From the NCBI RefSeq assembly GCF_947495325.1, contig NZ_CANLYK010000001.1, positions 1,302,001-1,366,000 on the forward strand: a stretch of 64,000 nucleotides of DNA. The letters run 5' to 3'. A program made the position numbers and the translations under genes. Positions 34,825-43,488 of the stretch are shown piece by piece; positions within the stretch are counted from its first letter, which is position 1, and every line of letters begins with the position of its first letter. Below the pieces are notes generated by a model. The model saw only the letters and a program-made list of their open reading frames with translations. It was not told the DNA's origin and made no database searches. The stretch is from an uncultured Allomuricauda sp. Its GTDB lineage: Bacteria; Bacteroidota; Bacteroidia; Flavobacteriales; Flavobacteriaceae.

Positions 34825-34891
34825 TAAATCCTTATTTTCCGCGTTACAGATTAAGAAGTTGAAAATAATTTTTAAATAATGTCAATTTTGC

Positions 34892-34921
34892 TTGGCAAAT
34901 TCAGTTTAAAAATTATTTTTG
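34892..34921 (+). promoter_or_regulatory. Promoter of the DUF2795 gene, full Bacteroidota consensus
   Basis: TTG at 34892-34894, a spacer of 19 bases and TATTTTTG at 34914-34921 match TTG-N19-TAnnTTTG exactly. Transcription would start near 34928, about 20 bases before the ATG at 34949. This is the clearest promoter in the window. Confidence 0.7.
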
Positions 34922-34948
34922 CAAAAAATTTAAAATCAAACCGTTACT

Positions 34949-35173
34949 ATGTACTGGACATTAGAATTAGCCTCATATTTAAGTGATGCGCCTTGGCCAG
35001 CCACCAAAGACGAATTAATAGATTATGCCATCCGTACCGGAGCCCCATTGGAAGTTGTAGAAAACTTACAATCCATGGAAGAGGAAGGTGGCGAAATTTA
35101 CGAGTCCATCGAGGAAATATGGCCCGACTATCCCACCGAAGAAGATTACCTCTGGAATGAGGACGAGTATTAA
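34949..35173 (+). CDS. DUF2795 small acidic protein
   Basis: 74 residues, strongly acidic at the C-terminus (WPDYPTEEDYLWNEDEY). The N-terminus MYWTLELASYLSDAPWPATKDELIDYAIRTGAP is the DUF2795 signature, a helical domain whose function is unknown. It has its own promoter and a terminator 22 bases after the stop, so it is a monocistronic, probably well-expressed gene placed directly before secA. Confidence 0.85.
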   Translation: MYWTLELASYLSDAPWPATKDELIDYAIRTGAPLEVVENLQSMEEEGGEIYESIEEIWPDYPTEEDYLWNEDEY

Positions 35174-35195
35174 TTTTAGAAAAACAAACACTACT

Positions 35196-35223
35196 AAAAA
35201 GTCTCATTTGAGGCTTTTTTTTA
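35196..35223 (+). terminator. Intrinsic terminator after the DUF2795 gene
   Basis: AAGTCTC and GAGGCTT form a 7-bp stem (one G-T pair) around ATTT, followed by a run of Ts at about 35216-35222. It lies 22 bases after the stop codon at 35173. Confidence 0.8.
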
Positions 35224-35306
35224 TGTAATTTTGGCAGCCTAGCAAAAGGTTTCAACCCTCCTCAGGACAATGGAACAGCTTTTGCAATCCAAAAGAAAAA
35301 TTATTC

Positions 35307-38300
35307 ATGAGCTTTATTAATTCGGTACTAAAGGTTTTCGTTGGAGATAAGTCAGAGAAAGACGTTAAATCACTTCAACCTTTGGTCAAAGAAATAAGAT
35401 CCTTTGAAGAACAACTTGAAGGATTGTCCCACGATGAACTAAGACAGAAAACAATATCCTTTAAATCCCAGATACAAGAAGATTGCAAGGAGATAAATGA
35501 TAAAATCAATGCTTTAAAGGAAGAAGTCCAGAATTCAACAGATATAGATCGTAATGAAGAAATCTATGTTGAAATAGACCGACTTAACGAGGAGGCCTAT
35601 AAAATTTCGGAAAATACGCTTAATACAATTCTTCCAGAAGCTTTTGCCGTAGTAAAAGAAACTGCAAAACGTTTTACTGCCAATGAAACCCTTACTGTAA
35701 CAGCTTCAGAATTTGACAGAACCCTTTCAGGTACCAAGGATTACGTTACCCTTGAAGGGGATAATGCCATTTGGAAGAACTCATGGGATGCAGCTGGAAA
35801 GGAAGTAACCTGGGATATGGTACATTATGATGTGCAGCTCATTGGAGGAGTTGCTTTGCATCAAGGAAAAATTGCAGAGATGCAAACTGGGGAAGGAAAA
35901 ACATTGGTGGCCACGCTCCCACTCTATTTAAATGCATTGCCCGGCAAGGGATCACACTTAGTGACCGTAAACGACTATCTGGCAAAAAGAGATAGTGCTT
36001 GGATGGCTCCTATTTTTGAATTTCATGGTCTATCCGTTGATTGTATAGACAAACACCAACCAAATTCCGAAGGTAGAAGAGCTGCATATAATTCGGATAT
36101 TACCTACGGTACCAACAATGAGTTTGGCTTTGATTATTTAAGGGATAATATGGCGCATACCCCAAATGATTTGGTGCAACCACCGCATCATTACGCTATT
36201 GTGGATGAGGTAGATTCCGTATTGATAGATGATGCCCGTACCCCATTGATCATTTCTGGACCGGTTCCTGAAGGAGATAGGCACGAGTTCAATGAACTAA
36301 AACCTAAAGTTGGCGATATCGTTCAAAAACAGCGTCAATATCTAACTGGAGTTTTGGCCGAAGCCAAAAGATTGATCAAAGAAGGAGATACTAAAGAAGG
36401 TGGATTTCAGCTGTTAAGAGTTCATCGAGGTTTACCAAAAAACAAAGCTCTTATCAAATTTTTAAGTGAAGAAGGGGTAAAACAGTTGCTGCAAAAGACG
36501 GAGAACTTCTACATGCAGGACAACAACCGTGAAATGCCCAAGGTCGATGCCGAATTATTATTCACTATTGATGAAAAGAACAATCAAATTGAATTAACGG
36601 ACAAAGGGGTTGATTACATTTCTGGAGATCAGGACAAAGACTTTTTTGTAATGCCCGACATTGGAGGAGAAATTGCAAAAATTGAAAGTCAAAACCTAGA
36701 AATTGAAAAGGAGGCAGAACTCAAAGAAGACCTTTTTAAAGAATTTGCTGTTAAAAGTGAGCGTATCCATACCATGAGCCAACTCCTTAAAGCTTACACG
36801 CTTTTTGAAAAGGATGTGGAGTATGTTGTAATGGAAAACAAGGTAATGATTGTGGATGAGCAAACAGGCCGAATCATGGATGGAAGACGATATTCGGACG
36901 GGTTGCACCAAGCCATAGAAGCAAAAGAGAATGTGAAGATTGAGGCAATGACACAGACTTTTGCGACCATTACGCTCCAAAACTATTTTAGAATGTACAA
37001 CAAGCTGGCCGGAATGACAGGTACAGCTGTTACAGAAGCTGGGGAGTTCTGGGAAATCTACAAGTTGGATGTTATGGAAATTCCAACCAACAGACCTATT
37101 GCAAGGGATGATAGACATGATTTAATTTACAAGACCAAACGAGAAAAATACAACGCCATAATAGACGAGGTCACCCAACTTTCGCAGGCGGGAAGACCTG
37201 TTTTAATTGGTACCACTTCAGTAGAAATATCGGAACTGCTTTCTAAACTGTTAAGTGTTCGGAAGGTTCCCCATAATGTACTTAATGCGAAACTCCATAA
37301 AAAAGAAGCAGATATTGTTGCAGAAGCTGGTAACGCAGGCATAGTAACCATTGCTACCAATATGGCAGGTCGTGGAACTGATATTAAATTAAGTACACAA
37401 GTAAAAGAGGCCGGTGGATTGGCCATTGTAGGTACGGAGCGTCACGATTCCAGACGTGTGGACAGGCAGTTGCGAGGTCGTTCAGGGCGTCAGGGAGATC
37501 CAGGAAGCTCACAATTCTATGTTTCTTTGGAAGATAACCTCATGCGTCTGTTTGGCTCTGACCGTGTGGCAAAAATGATGGACAGAATGGGCTTGGAAGA
37601 AGGTGAAGTAATTCAGCACTCCATGATGACCAAATCTATCGAACGTGCCCAGAAAAAGGTTGAAGAAAACAACTTTGGCATTCGTAAACGTTTGCTGGAA
37701 TACGATGACGTAATGAACGCTCAGCGCGAGGTTGTTTATAAAAGACGACGACACGCATTACAAGGAGAACGTCTAAAAGTAGATATTGCCAATATGATCT
37801 ACGATACTTCCGAAGTCATTGCCGATACCAACAAAGCTGCGGATGATTTTAAAAACTTTGAATTTGAATTGATCAAATATTTTTCAATCACCTCTCCTGT
37901 AACTGAAGAGGAATTCAAAAAGCTAAGCTTTCAGGATATCGCCCTCAGTGTTTACAACGCAGCTTATGACTTCTATCAGCAAAAAATGGAAAGAAGCGCT
38001 ACGATAGCCTTTCAAGTAATCAAAAAAGTTTACGAAGATAAATCCAACAAATTTGAACGTATTGTGGTGCCGTTTACTGATGGTATTAAATCTTTAAATG
38101 TAGTCACTAATCTTGAAGGAGCGTATTCCAGTGGAGGTAAACAGTTGATAACAGATTTTGAGAAGAATATTTCCCTAGCCATAATAGATGATTCATGGAA
38201 AACGCATTTGCGTAAAATGGACGAATTAAAGCAATCCGTTCAATTGGCGGTTCATGAGCAAAAAGACCCTCTTTTAATATATAAGTTTGAGGCTTTTGAA

Positions 38301-38669
38301 CTTTTTAAAGAAATGATCGATAAAGTGAACAAAGAGATTATTTCCTTTTTGTTCAAAGGAGAATTACCTTCAGAAAATACAAACCAGATTCAAGAGGCCG
38401 GCAATGTCCGTAGACCAAAAGAAAATCTGCAAACTTCCAAAGAAGAAATACCTAATAGCGATGAACTGGCGGCTCAAAACAGAGCTGCAGGACAAACGCA
38501 AGGGGGAAGACCCCCGGTTACGGAAACCATTGTTAGGGAAAAACCAAAAATTGGAAGAAATGACCGGGTAACAATAAAAAATGTAATGTCCGGTGAAAGT
38601 AAGACGGTTAAATACAAACAAGCTGAACCTCTTATTGTTAAGGGGGAATGGGTGCTTATTGAAGACTAA
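35307..38669 (+). CDS. secA: Preprotein translocase ATPase SecA
   Basis: 1120 residues, about 220 longer than E. coli SecA. It drives secretory proteins through SecYEG. Walker A is MQTGEGKT (192-199), then DEVDSVLIDDARTPLI, AGMTGTA, and NMAGRGTDIKL with GRSGRQGDPG in the second ATPase domain. Extra length comes from insertions, notably a helical coil near 60-100 and a segment around 330-470, both seen in Bacteroidota SecA. The C-terminus ends RNDRVTIKNVMSGESKTVKY with none of the zinc-binding cysteines of the SEC-C tail, so SecB-type contact through that tail is not possible. Confidence 0.97.
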   Translation: MSFINSVLKVFVGDKSEKDVKSLQPLVKEIRSFEEQLEGLSHDELRQKTISFKSQIQEDCKEINDKINALKEEVQNSTDIDRNEEIYVEIDRLNEEAYKISENTLNTILPEAFAVVKETAKRFTANETLTVTASEFDRTLSGTKDYVTLEGDNAIWKNSWDAAGKEVTWDMVHYDVQLIGGVALHQGKIAEMQTGEGKTLVATLPLYLNALPGKGSHLVTVNDYLAKRDSAWMAPIFEFHGLSVDCIDKHQPNSEGRRAAYNSDITYGTNNEFGFDYLRDNMAHTPNDLVQPPHHYAIVDEVDSVLIDDARTPLIISGPVPEGDRHEFNELKPKVGDIVQKQRQYLTGVLAEAKRLIKEGDTKEGGFQLLRVHRGLPKNKALIKFLSEEGVKQLLQKTENFYMQDNNREMPKVDAELLFTIDEKNNQIELTDKGVDYISGDQDKDFFVMPDIGGEIAKIESQNLEIEKEAELKEDLFKEFAVKSERIHTMSQLLKAYTLFEKDVEYVVMENKVMIVDEQTGRIMDGRRYSDGLHQAIEAKENVKIEAMTQTFATITLQNYFRMYNKLAGMTGTAVTEAGEFWEIYKLDVMEIPTNRPIARDDRHDLIYKTKREKYNAIIDEVTQLSQAGRPVLIGTTSVEISELLSKLLSVRKVPHNVLNAKLHKKEADIVAEAGNAGIVTIATNMAGRGTDIKLSTQVKEAGGLAIVGTERHDSRRVDRQLRGRSGRQGDPGSSQFYVSLEDNLMRLFGSDRVAKMMDRMGLEEGEVIQHSMMTKSIERAQKKVEENNFGIRKRLLEYDDVMNAQREVVYKRRRHALQGERLKVDIANMIYDTSEVIADTNKAADDFKNFEFELIKYFSITSPVTEEEFKKLSFQDIALSVYNAAYDFYQQKMERSATIAFQVIKKVYEDKSNKFERIVVPFTDGIKSLNVVTNLEGAYSSGGKQLITDFEKNISLAIIDDSWKTHLRKMDELKQSVQLAVHEQKDPLLIYKFEAFELFKEMIDKVNKEIISFLFKGELPSENTNQIQEAGNVRRPKENLQTSKEEIPNSDELAAQNRAAGQTQGGRPPVTETIVREKPKIGRNDRVTIKNVMSGESKTVKYKQAEPLIVKGEWVLIED

Positions 38670-38691
38670 CATAAACCCTTCAAAAGATATA

Positions 38692-38722
38692 AAGCGACAG
38701 TCATTTTTGGCTGTCGTTTTTG
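38692..38722 (+). terminator. Intrinsic terminator after secA
   Basis: CGACAG (38695-38700) pairs with CTGTCG (38711-38716) around a 10-base loop and is followed by TTTTTG. It lies about 25 bases after the secA stop. Confidence 0.75.
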
Positions 38723-38836
38723 TTTATATAAAAAACATATTTAGATTTACAGCTTAAACACCCCCATAAAAGCTACTTTTACTACAATTCATCAATCCTA
38801 ATAGTGGTAAAGCAGAAATAACCAAGCGCAGCGCAT

Positions 38837-40054
38837 ATGAAGATTCCTGTCAAGGATAAATATCGTTTACAAGATAAGACTGATTTGGTACTCAAAGTTA
38901 ACTACAGTTCTGCGTTATTCACTATACTATTTGGTGCAATATGTTTGTTTTTTTTAAATATTAAAGATGTAATACCCTATACCTTTTTTGGGTTTGCAGT
39001 TTTAAATATGCTCAATACATTTCTGTATAACCTCCATAAAAACATCCTGTTAACCTATAATGTAACCTCTGTACTGTCCATGGTTGGGGCAATTATAGTC
39101 ACGCTTTATAGTGGAGAGATCCAGAGTCCCTTTATTTTCGTTTTGGCTATTGTGGTGTTTGCTGGTTATGTGACCACCAAAATTTATGGCCATTTTTATT
39201 TGATCATAAACCTGATAGTCCTCACAGTTTTATTTCTCTACAGTTTAGGGGATTTTAGAATTTCAGAAAATGTAGTCCCTGTAGAATCCATGAACTGGTT
39301 TGCTTTTTTGAGTGCAATTTTCGCAGTGTACTTACTGGGAGGTGTCTTTGGGAAAAATTTACTGAAAGCACACAACAAATTATACCGGTCCAGAAATGAA
39401 ATACAAGATCGGATAGAGGAAAAAGAAACCCTTTTAAAAGAAGTGCACCACAGAGTAAAGAACAATTTGCAGACAGTTTCAAGCCTATTGAGTTTACAAT
39501 CCAGGGCAGTTGCCGATGAAAAGATCAGTAATATTATAAAGAGCAGCCAAAACAGGGTGGTTTCAATGGCTATGGTACACGAAATGTTATACAAACGTGA
39601 TGACTATTTGTCCAAGATTGAACTAAAACCCTATGTAAAGGAACTTTGTGAATACCTGGTGCGTTCCGTTAAAGGAAATACAGATGATGTAAAAGTCAAG
39701 TTTGATATTGAAGAAAATAAACTCAGCATAGATACTGTAATTCCGCTTGGCTTGATTATCAATGAAACCATTACCAATGCACTCAAGTATGGAATTACAC
39801 AGGAAAATGGTGGCGAAATCATGATTTCACTTAAAAATTTGCACGATAATCGTTATGAGCTATACTTGGGCGACAATGGAATAGGGTACTCACATAATTT
39901 TGATCCAAAAAATTCAAACTCATTAGGTTTAAAACTCATTTACAATCTTACAAGACAACTACGAGGAACCATTGCAAGAGACATGGCAAAAAAGGGAACC
40001 TATTATCGAATTGAATTTGAAGAAATAGTAGAGGATTTTAATTCTGTCGTGTAA
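38837..40054 (+). CDS. Membrane sensor histidine kinase, HisKA_2 type
   Basis: 405 residues. Six N-terminal membrane helices (about 25-172) with almost no periplasmic domain, a short coiled coil, then a HisKA_2 dimerisation domain with the phosphorylated His in KEVHHRVKNNLQTVSSLLSLQSR (His204/205), and an ATPase domain with NETITNALKYG and DNGIGY. This is the family that includes cyanobacterial-type and LuxR-pairing kinases. No response regulator lies next to it, so it is an orphan whose partner is elsewhere. The signal may be membrane state, as the sensor part is wholly within the membrane. Confidence 0.9.
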   Translation: MKIPVKDKYRLQDKTDLVLKVNYSSALFTILFGAICLFFLNIKDVIPYTFFGFAVLNMLNTFLYNLHKNILLTYNVTSVLSMVGAIIVTLYSGEIQSPFIFVLAIVVFAGYVTTKIYGHFYLIINLIVLTVLFLYSLGDFRISENVVPVESMNWFAFLSAIFAVYLLGGVFGKNLLKAHNKLYRSRNEIQDRIEEKETLLKEVHHRVKNNLQTVSSLLSLQSRAVADEKISNIIKSSQNRVVSMAMVHEMLYKRDDYLSKIELKPYVKELCEYLVRSVKGNTDDVKVKFDIEENKLSIDTVIPLGLIINETITNALKYGITQENGGEIMISLKNLHDNRYELYLGDNGIGYSHNFDPKNSNSLGLKLIYNLTRQLRGTIARDMAKKGTYYRIEFEEIVEDFNSVV

Positions 40055-40097
40055 AGGTTTTCCTATCTTTAAGGCGACTAACTTAATTCTTATTTCG

Positions 40098-42611
40098 ATG
40101 TTGAAAAAACTACTGCTTGCAGTGCTTTTTATAAGTACTTCCATTTCAGCTCAAGACTATTTCTTTAAAAAATTTCACCCCTTTAATTCAGAAATTCCTT
40201 CTCCAGAACAATTTTTGGGTTATGAAATTGGGGAAAGACACACGCGACATGATCTGATCGTTAGCTATTTTATGGAACTTGCCAAAGTTTCGGATAGAGC
40301 AACTATTCACGAATATGGAAAAACGTATGAAGGAAGAAAACTTGTAATTCTTACAATAACTACTCCCCAAAATTTAGAAAATCTGAGTCAGCTAAAAACG
40401 CAGCACCTTCAATTCACGGATCCCTCAAAAAATCCAAATAATTTTGATGAGGTACCGGTCTTTATAAATTTGGGCTATAATGTTCACGGTAATGAGCCTT
40501 CTAGTTCAGAAGCTGCCTTATTGACGGCTTATACCTTAGCTGCTTCCAATAATCCAGAAATCCTGAATTACCTGAAAAATTCTGTCATTTTTATTGATCC
40601 AACTATAAATCCCGATGGACGCGACCGCCATACGCAATGGGCAAATATGTATCAAGGCAATCCATTGGTTGCAGACCCCCAAGATGCAGAGCACAATGAA
40701 TATTGGCCGCAGGGAAGAACCAATCATTATTGGTTTGATTTGAATAGGGATTGGTTATTGGGAATTCATCCAGAAAGTAGAGGTAAATTGACTTGGTACC
40801 ATGAATGGTACCCCAATGTGGTTACCGATTTTCATGAAATGGGTACCCAAAGCAGCTATTTCTTTGAACCAATGAAAGATAATGGCTCCTTGAACCCCAT
40901 AATGCCCAAGGAAAACTATGTGGACTTAAACAATCTTTTTGGAGACTATTTCTCCAAGGCCTTAGACAGTATTGGTTCATTTTATTTTACCAAAGAGGTG
41001 TTCGATGGTACATATCCTGGATACGGTTCCTCCTATCCTGATCTACAAGGTGGATTGGGGCTGCTTTTTGAACAGGCAAGCTCCAGAGGGCACAAACAAA
41101 CCACAAAATTTGGTGAAATCACTTTTCCCTTCACCATCAGAAATCAATATACTTCTAGTATAACAACCATAAAAGCTGCCGTTGAAAACAAGGTAGTTCT
41201 AAGAAAGTATCAGCAAGATTTCTTTAAAAGCGGGCTAGAAAATGCCTCAAAAAGTAAAATAAAGGGATATTCCTTTAAAGATGATCATGATCCAAATAGA
41301 GTAAAAGCATTTGTAGACAAACTATTGTTGCATAAAATAGATGTCTATAAATCAGGCAACGGTTTCGTTGTTCCTACAAGGCAAACCCAATATCGTATGG
41401 TTCAAACTATGTTTGAAACCTATGAAAAATATAGGGATAGCGTTTATTATGATGCTTCAGCCTGGTCCGTTGCCAATTTTTACAATATGAAGTACAAGCC
41501 CGTAACCTCTTTGAATCTTGGTGAAAGAGTTACTTCGGTGGATGATTTGGTAAAACCAACACCAGTTCAAAAATCCCAATATGCATATGTTATCGATTAT
41601 GACGATTATAACGCCGTTGCGTTGTTAAATCAATTGCAGACTGATGGACTAGTTGTCTCCTCATCTTTTAAGCCTTTTACGGTGAAAACAACTAATGGCA
41701 ACAAAACATTTAACTATGGTGCATTGGTGGTTCCTGTAAGTCTTCAAGAGAAAGATGCTGACGCTGTATTTAGCATTGTTCAAAAGGCACAAAACAAATA
41801 TAAAGTTCCAGTATTTACGGTTAATTCTGGGTACAGTTTAAAAGGAATCGATTTAGGAAGCCGTAGTGTTTCTCCTATTACCAAACCAAAAGCGGCCATG
41901 ATTATTGGTAACGGTGTTCGCTCTTATGAAGCTGGAGAGGTATGGCATCTTTTGGACACAAGGATACACATGCCCATCACCAAAATACCGGTTCGAAATT
42001 TCAGTAGGGCCAATCTGGACAAATACAACACTTTGGTCATGGTTTCCGGTAGGTATGATTTTTCTGAAAAACAGTTGGAAAAAATCAAGAACTGGGTAAG
42101 CAAGGGCAATACTTTAATTACTATAGGTAGTGCCTCTAAATGGGTAATCGATAAAAAATTGGTCGAGGAGAAACTTACCAAACAAGAAAAGGACTCAACC
42201 AAGGCTATAGTTCGAAAGCCCTATGTGGAGGCTCCTGAGCATTTAGGAAAGGAAAGTGTTGGTGGCGCCATTTTTAGAGTGGATTTAGACATTACCCATC
42301 CTTTGGCTTTTGGTTATCAGGATACTTCCATACCCGTTTATAAAAATAATTCTATTTGGCTTGCTCCTAGTAAAAATGAATATGCTACTGTGGCAAAATA
42401 TTCCAAAAAACCACATATTGATGGATTTATAACCAAGAAAAACATGGAAGAAAACCTCAAACCTTCAGCTTCCCTCATTGTTAGTGAGCTAGGCAATGGC
42501 ACAGTTGTTCTCTTTGCAGATAATCCAAATTTTAGGGGGTCGTGGTACGGAACCAATAGGCTGTTCCTAAACGCCCTATTCTTAGGTGATAAAATCAGGA
42601 TTCCTGAATAG
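40098..42611 (+). CDS. M14 family zinc carboxypeptidase, secreted
   Basis: 837 residues with a signal peptide (MLKKLLLAVLFISTSISAQ). The M14 domain covers about 50-400: zinc ligands in NVHGNEPSSSEAALL (HxxE), NPDGRDRH (substrate carboxylate binding) and DFHEMGTQSSYFFEP. The C-terminal half (about 420-837) is a class I glutamine-amidotransferase-like or Rossmann-type domain (MVSGRYDFSEKQLEKIKNWVSKGNTL), as in other Bacteroidota M14 proteins. It probably trims peptides in the periplasm or outside the cell. Confidence 0.88.
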   Translation: MLKKLLLAVLFISTSISAQDYFFKKFHPFNSEIPSPEQFLGYEIGERHTRHDLIVSYFMELAKVSDRATIHEYGKTYEGRKLVILTITTPQNLENLSQLKTQHLQFTDPSKNPNNFDEVPVFINLGYNVHGNEPSSSEAALLTAYTLAASNNPEILNYLKNSVIFIDPTINPDGRDRHTQWANMYQGNPLVADPQDAEHNEYWPQGRTNHYWFDLNRDWLLGIHPESRGKLTWYHEWYPNVVTDFHEMGTQSSYFFEPMKDNGSLNPIMPKENYVDLNNLFGDYFSKALDSIGSFYFTKEVFDGTYPGYGSSYPDLQGGLGLLFEQASSRGHKQTTKFGEITFPFTIRNQYTSSITTIKAAVENKVVLRKYQQDFFKSGLENASKSKIKGYSFKDDHDPNRVKAFVDKLLLHKIDVYKSGNGFVVPTRQTQYRMVQTMFETYEKYRDSVYYDASAWSVANFYNMKYKPVTSLNLGERVTSVDDLVKPTPVQKSQYAYVIDYDDYNAVALLNQLQTDGLVVSSSFKPFTVKTTNGNKTFNYGALVVPVSLQEKDADAVFSIVQKAQNKYKVPVFTVNSGYSLKGIDLGSRSVSPITKPKAAMIIGNGVRSYEAGEVWHLLDTRIHMPITKIPVRNFSRANLDKYNTLVMVSGRYDFSEKQLEKIKNWVSKGNTLITIGSASKWVIDKKLVEEKLTKQEKDSTKAIVRKPYVEAPEHLGKESVGGAIFRVDLDITHPLAFGYQDTSIPVYKNNSIWLAPSKNEYATVAKYSKKPHIDGFITKKNMEENLKPSASLIVSELGNGTVVLFADNPNFRGSWYGTNRLFLNALFLGDKIRIPE

Positions 42612-42720
42612 GCTATAAATTGAAAATACAATTCGTTCTCTTCTTCTTACTTTTCATTGTAATTGAAGAAAGACTACTCTAAAATGGTAAAGGAGGTATC
42701 GTCGGTTTACTTCCAACCAG

Positions 42721-42837
42721 TTAAAATCGTCTCTTATGTTTTGAGGGTGCCTTTGCAAGGCGTAAGAACAAAAGTGTAGCTGCAGAAACAAAAATTAGAC
42801 TACAAAATAAAGCGATAGACGTTAAGATAGTATACAT
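42721..42837 (-). CDS. 38-residue membrane microprotein
   Basis: Short minus-strand frame (MYTILTSIALFCSLIFVSAA followed by TLLFLRLAKAPSKHKRRF). It is hydrophobic over residues 3-26 with a basic tail, the layout of a single-pass membrane microprotein. An opposite-strand frame of 31 codons overlaps it but is not hydrophobic or signal-like. It is the last member of a possible leftward cluster, 104 bases after the next small gene, from which a palindrome separates it. No homologues are known to me. Confidence 0.45.
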   Translation of the reverse strand: MYTILTSIALFCSLIFVSAATLLFLRLAKAPSKHKRRF

Positions 42838-42922
42838 TATCTAATGATTTGAGGATTGGTTTGTAAAAATATGGTAATGTGTTTACTAATAATTTTAAAA
42901 TCGGCTGACTGCATTTCTTATC

Positions 42923-42947
42923 GATTAAATGTATAAATCATTTAATC
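42923..42947. repeat. Perfect 9-bp palindrome with 7-base spacer
   Basis: GATTAAATG (42923-42931) and CATTTAATC (42939-42947) are exact inverted repeats round TATAAAT. The stop codon of the 41-residue gene lies inside it. No T-run follows, so it looks more like a protein-binding site or mRNA 3' hairpin than an intrinsic terminator. It is preceded by ATC, giving ATCGATTAAATG, which resembles the palindrome at 43466. Confidence 0.55.
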
Positions 42948-43067
42948 CTTTTTTGATGACTCAGATGGATCTTTTTTTTTTCGGAATGAAAAAATGATAG
43001 ATGCAACAACAAAAGCCACGCTCAAGAATAGAGTGAACGGTATTGCTATTTCCAATATCATGACCAT
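42942..43067 (-). CDS. 41-residue single-pass membrane microprotein
   Basis: Minus-strand frame MVMILEIAIPFTLFLSVAFV then VASIIFSFRKKKDPSESSKKD: one hydrophobic helix (about 4-27), then a basic and acidic soluble tail. Its ATG is only 2 bases after the stop of the 78-residue secreted protein, as expected for translational coupling. The gene runs through a 10-base A tract that encodes RKKK, a possible slippage point. No family recognised. Confidence 0.55.
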   Translation of the reverse strand: MVMILEIAIPFTLFLSVAFVVASIIFSFRKKKDPSESSKKD

Positions 43068-43069
43068 AA

Positions 43070-43306
43070 TTATGCTAACTTAGATTTGTTTCTTTTAGTT
43101 CTGAAAGAAAGTTCTTTTTTAATTCTAGAGTTTTTGAACATATATAATCTAGCAACCTCAGTCTCTTTTTGAGCTTCTTCTTGAATTTCAACATTCAATT
43201 CAATCCCAACCGTTGAAGTTTCAACTTTTATTTCCTTAGAAGTGTCTTGGGCCATAGCTAGAGTTCCGAAGAAAATTATTGCGGTGATGGTTAAAATTGC
43301 TTTCAT
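43070..43306 (-). CDS. Small secreted basic protein, 78 residues
   Basis: A clear signal peptide (MKAILTITAIIFFGTLAMAQ) precedes a mature part of 58 residues: an acidic strand region (VKVETSTVGIELNVEIQEEA style) and a C-terminal VARLYMFKNSRIKKELSF, TKRNKSKLA that is strongly basic. I do not recognise a characterised family, though similar short secreted proteins occur in other Flavobacteriaceae. It is the first gene of a leftward small-protein cluster and is preceded by about 180 bases with palindromic sites (43436-43484), so it is probably tightly regulated. Confidence 0.7.
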   Translation of the reverse strand: MKAILTITAIIFFGTLAMAQDTSKEIKVETSTVGIELNVEIQEEAQKETEVARLYMFKNSRIKKELSFRTKRNKSKLA

Positions 43307-43435
43307 GATTTGGGTTTTTATTACATAGTAAATGTACCCTCACATGCTACCTAGCCTGGATTTAACTCGCTTAACTTCCTTTTTTTTTCGGTGTGGGAAC
43401 CTTTTTCAGCTAAAGTGTATTTTATCCTCGATAAA

Positions 43436-43484
43436 CGTTTTAAACGCCCAAAACACTCTACCGATTCGATGTGTATTTCATCGA
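43436..43484 (-). promoter_or_regulatory. Palindromic control region upstream of the small secreted protein gene
   Basis: Two inverted repeats: CGTTTTAAACG (43436-43446) and TCGATG-N7-CATCGA (43466-43484, spacer TGTATTT). Both sit in the gap between the 78-residue gene and the M23 gene, both on the minus strand. The second shares the ATG-N7-CAT design with the palindrome at 42923. Binding of a dimeric regulator is inferred. The 180-base gap 43307-43488 has no open frame that I credit. Confidence 0.45.
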
Positions 43485-43488
43485 TGTT

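Noticed and set aside
42684..42779. 31-codon plus-strand frame opposite the 38-residue microprotein
   Set aside because: The opposite strand gives a far better membrane protein; this one is a charged mix with no start context.
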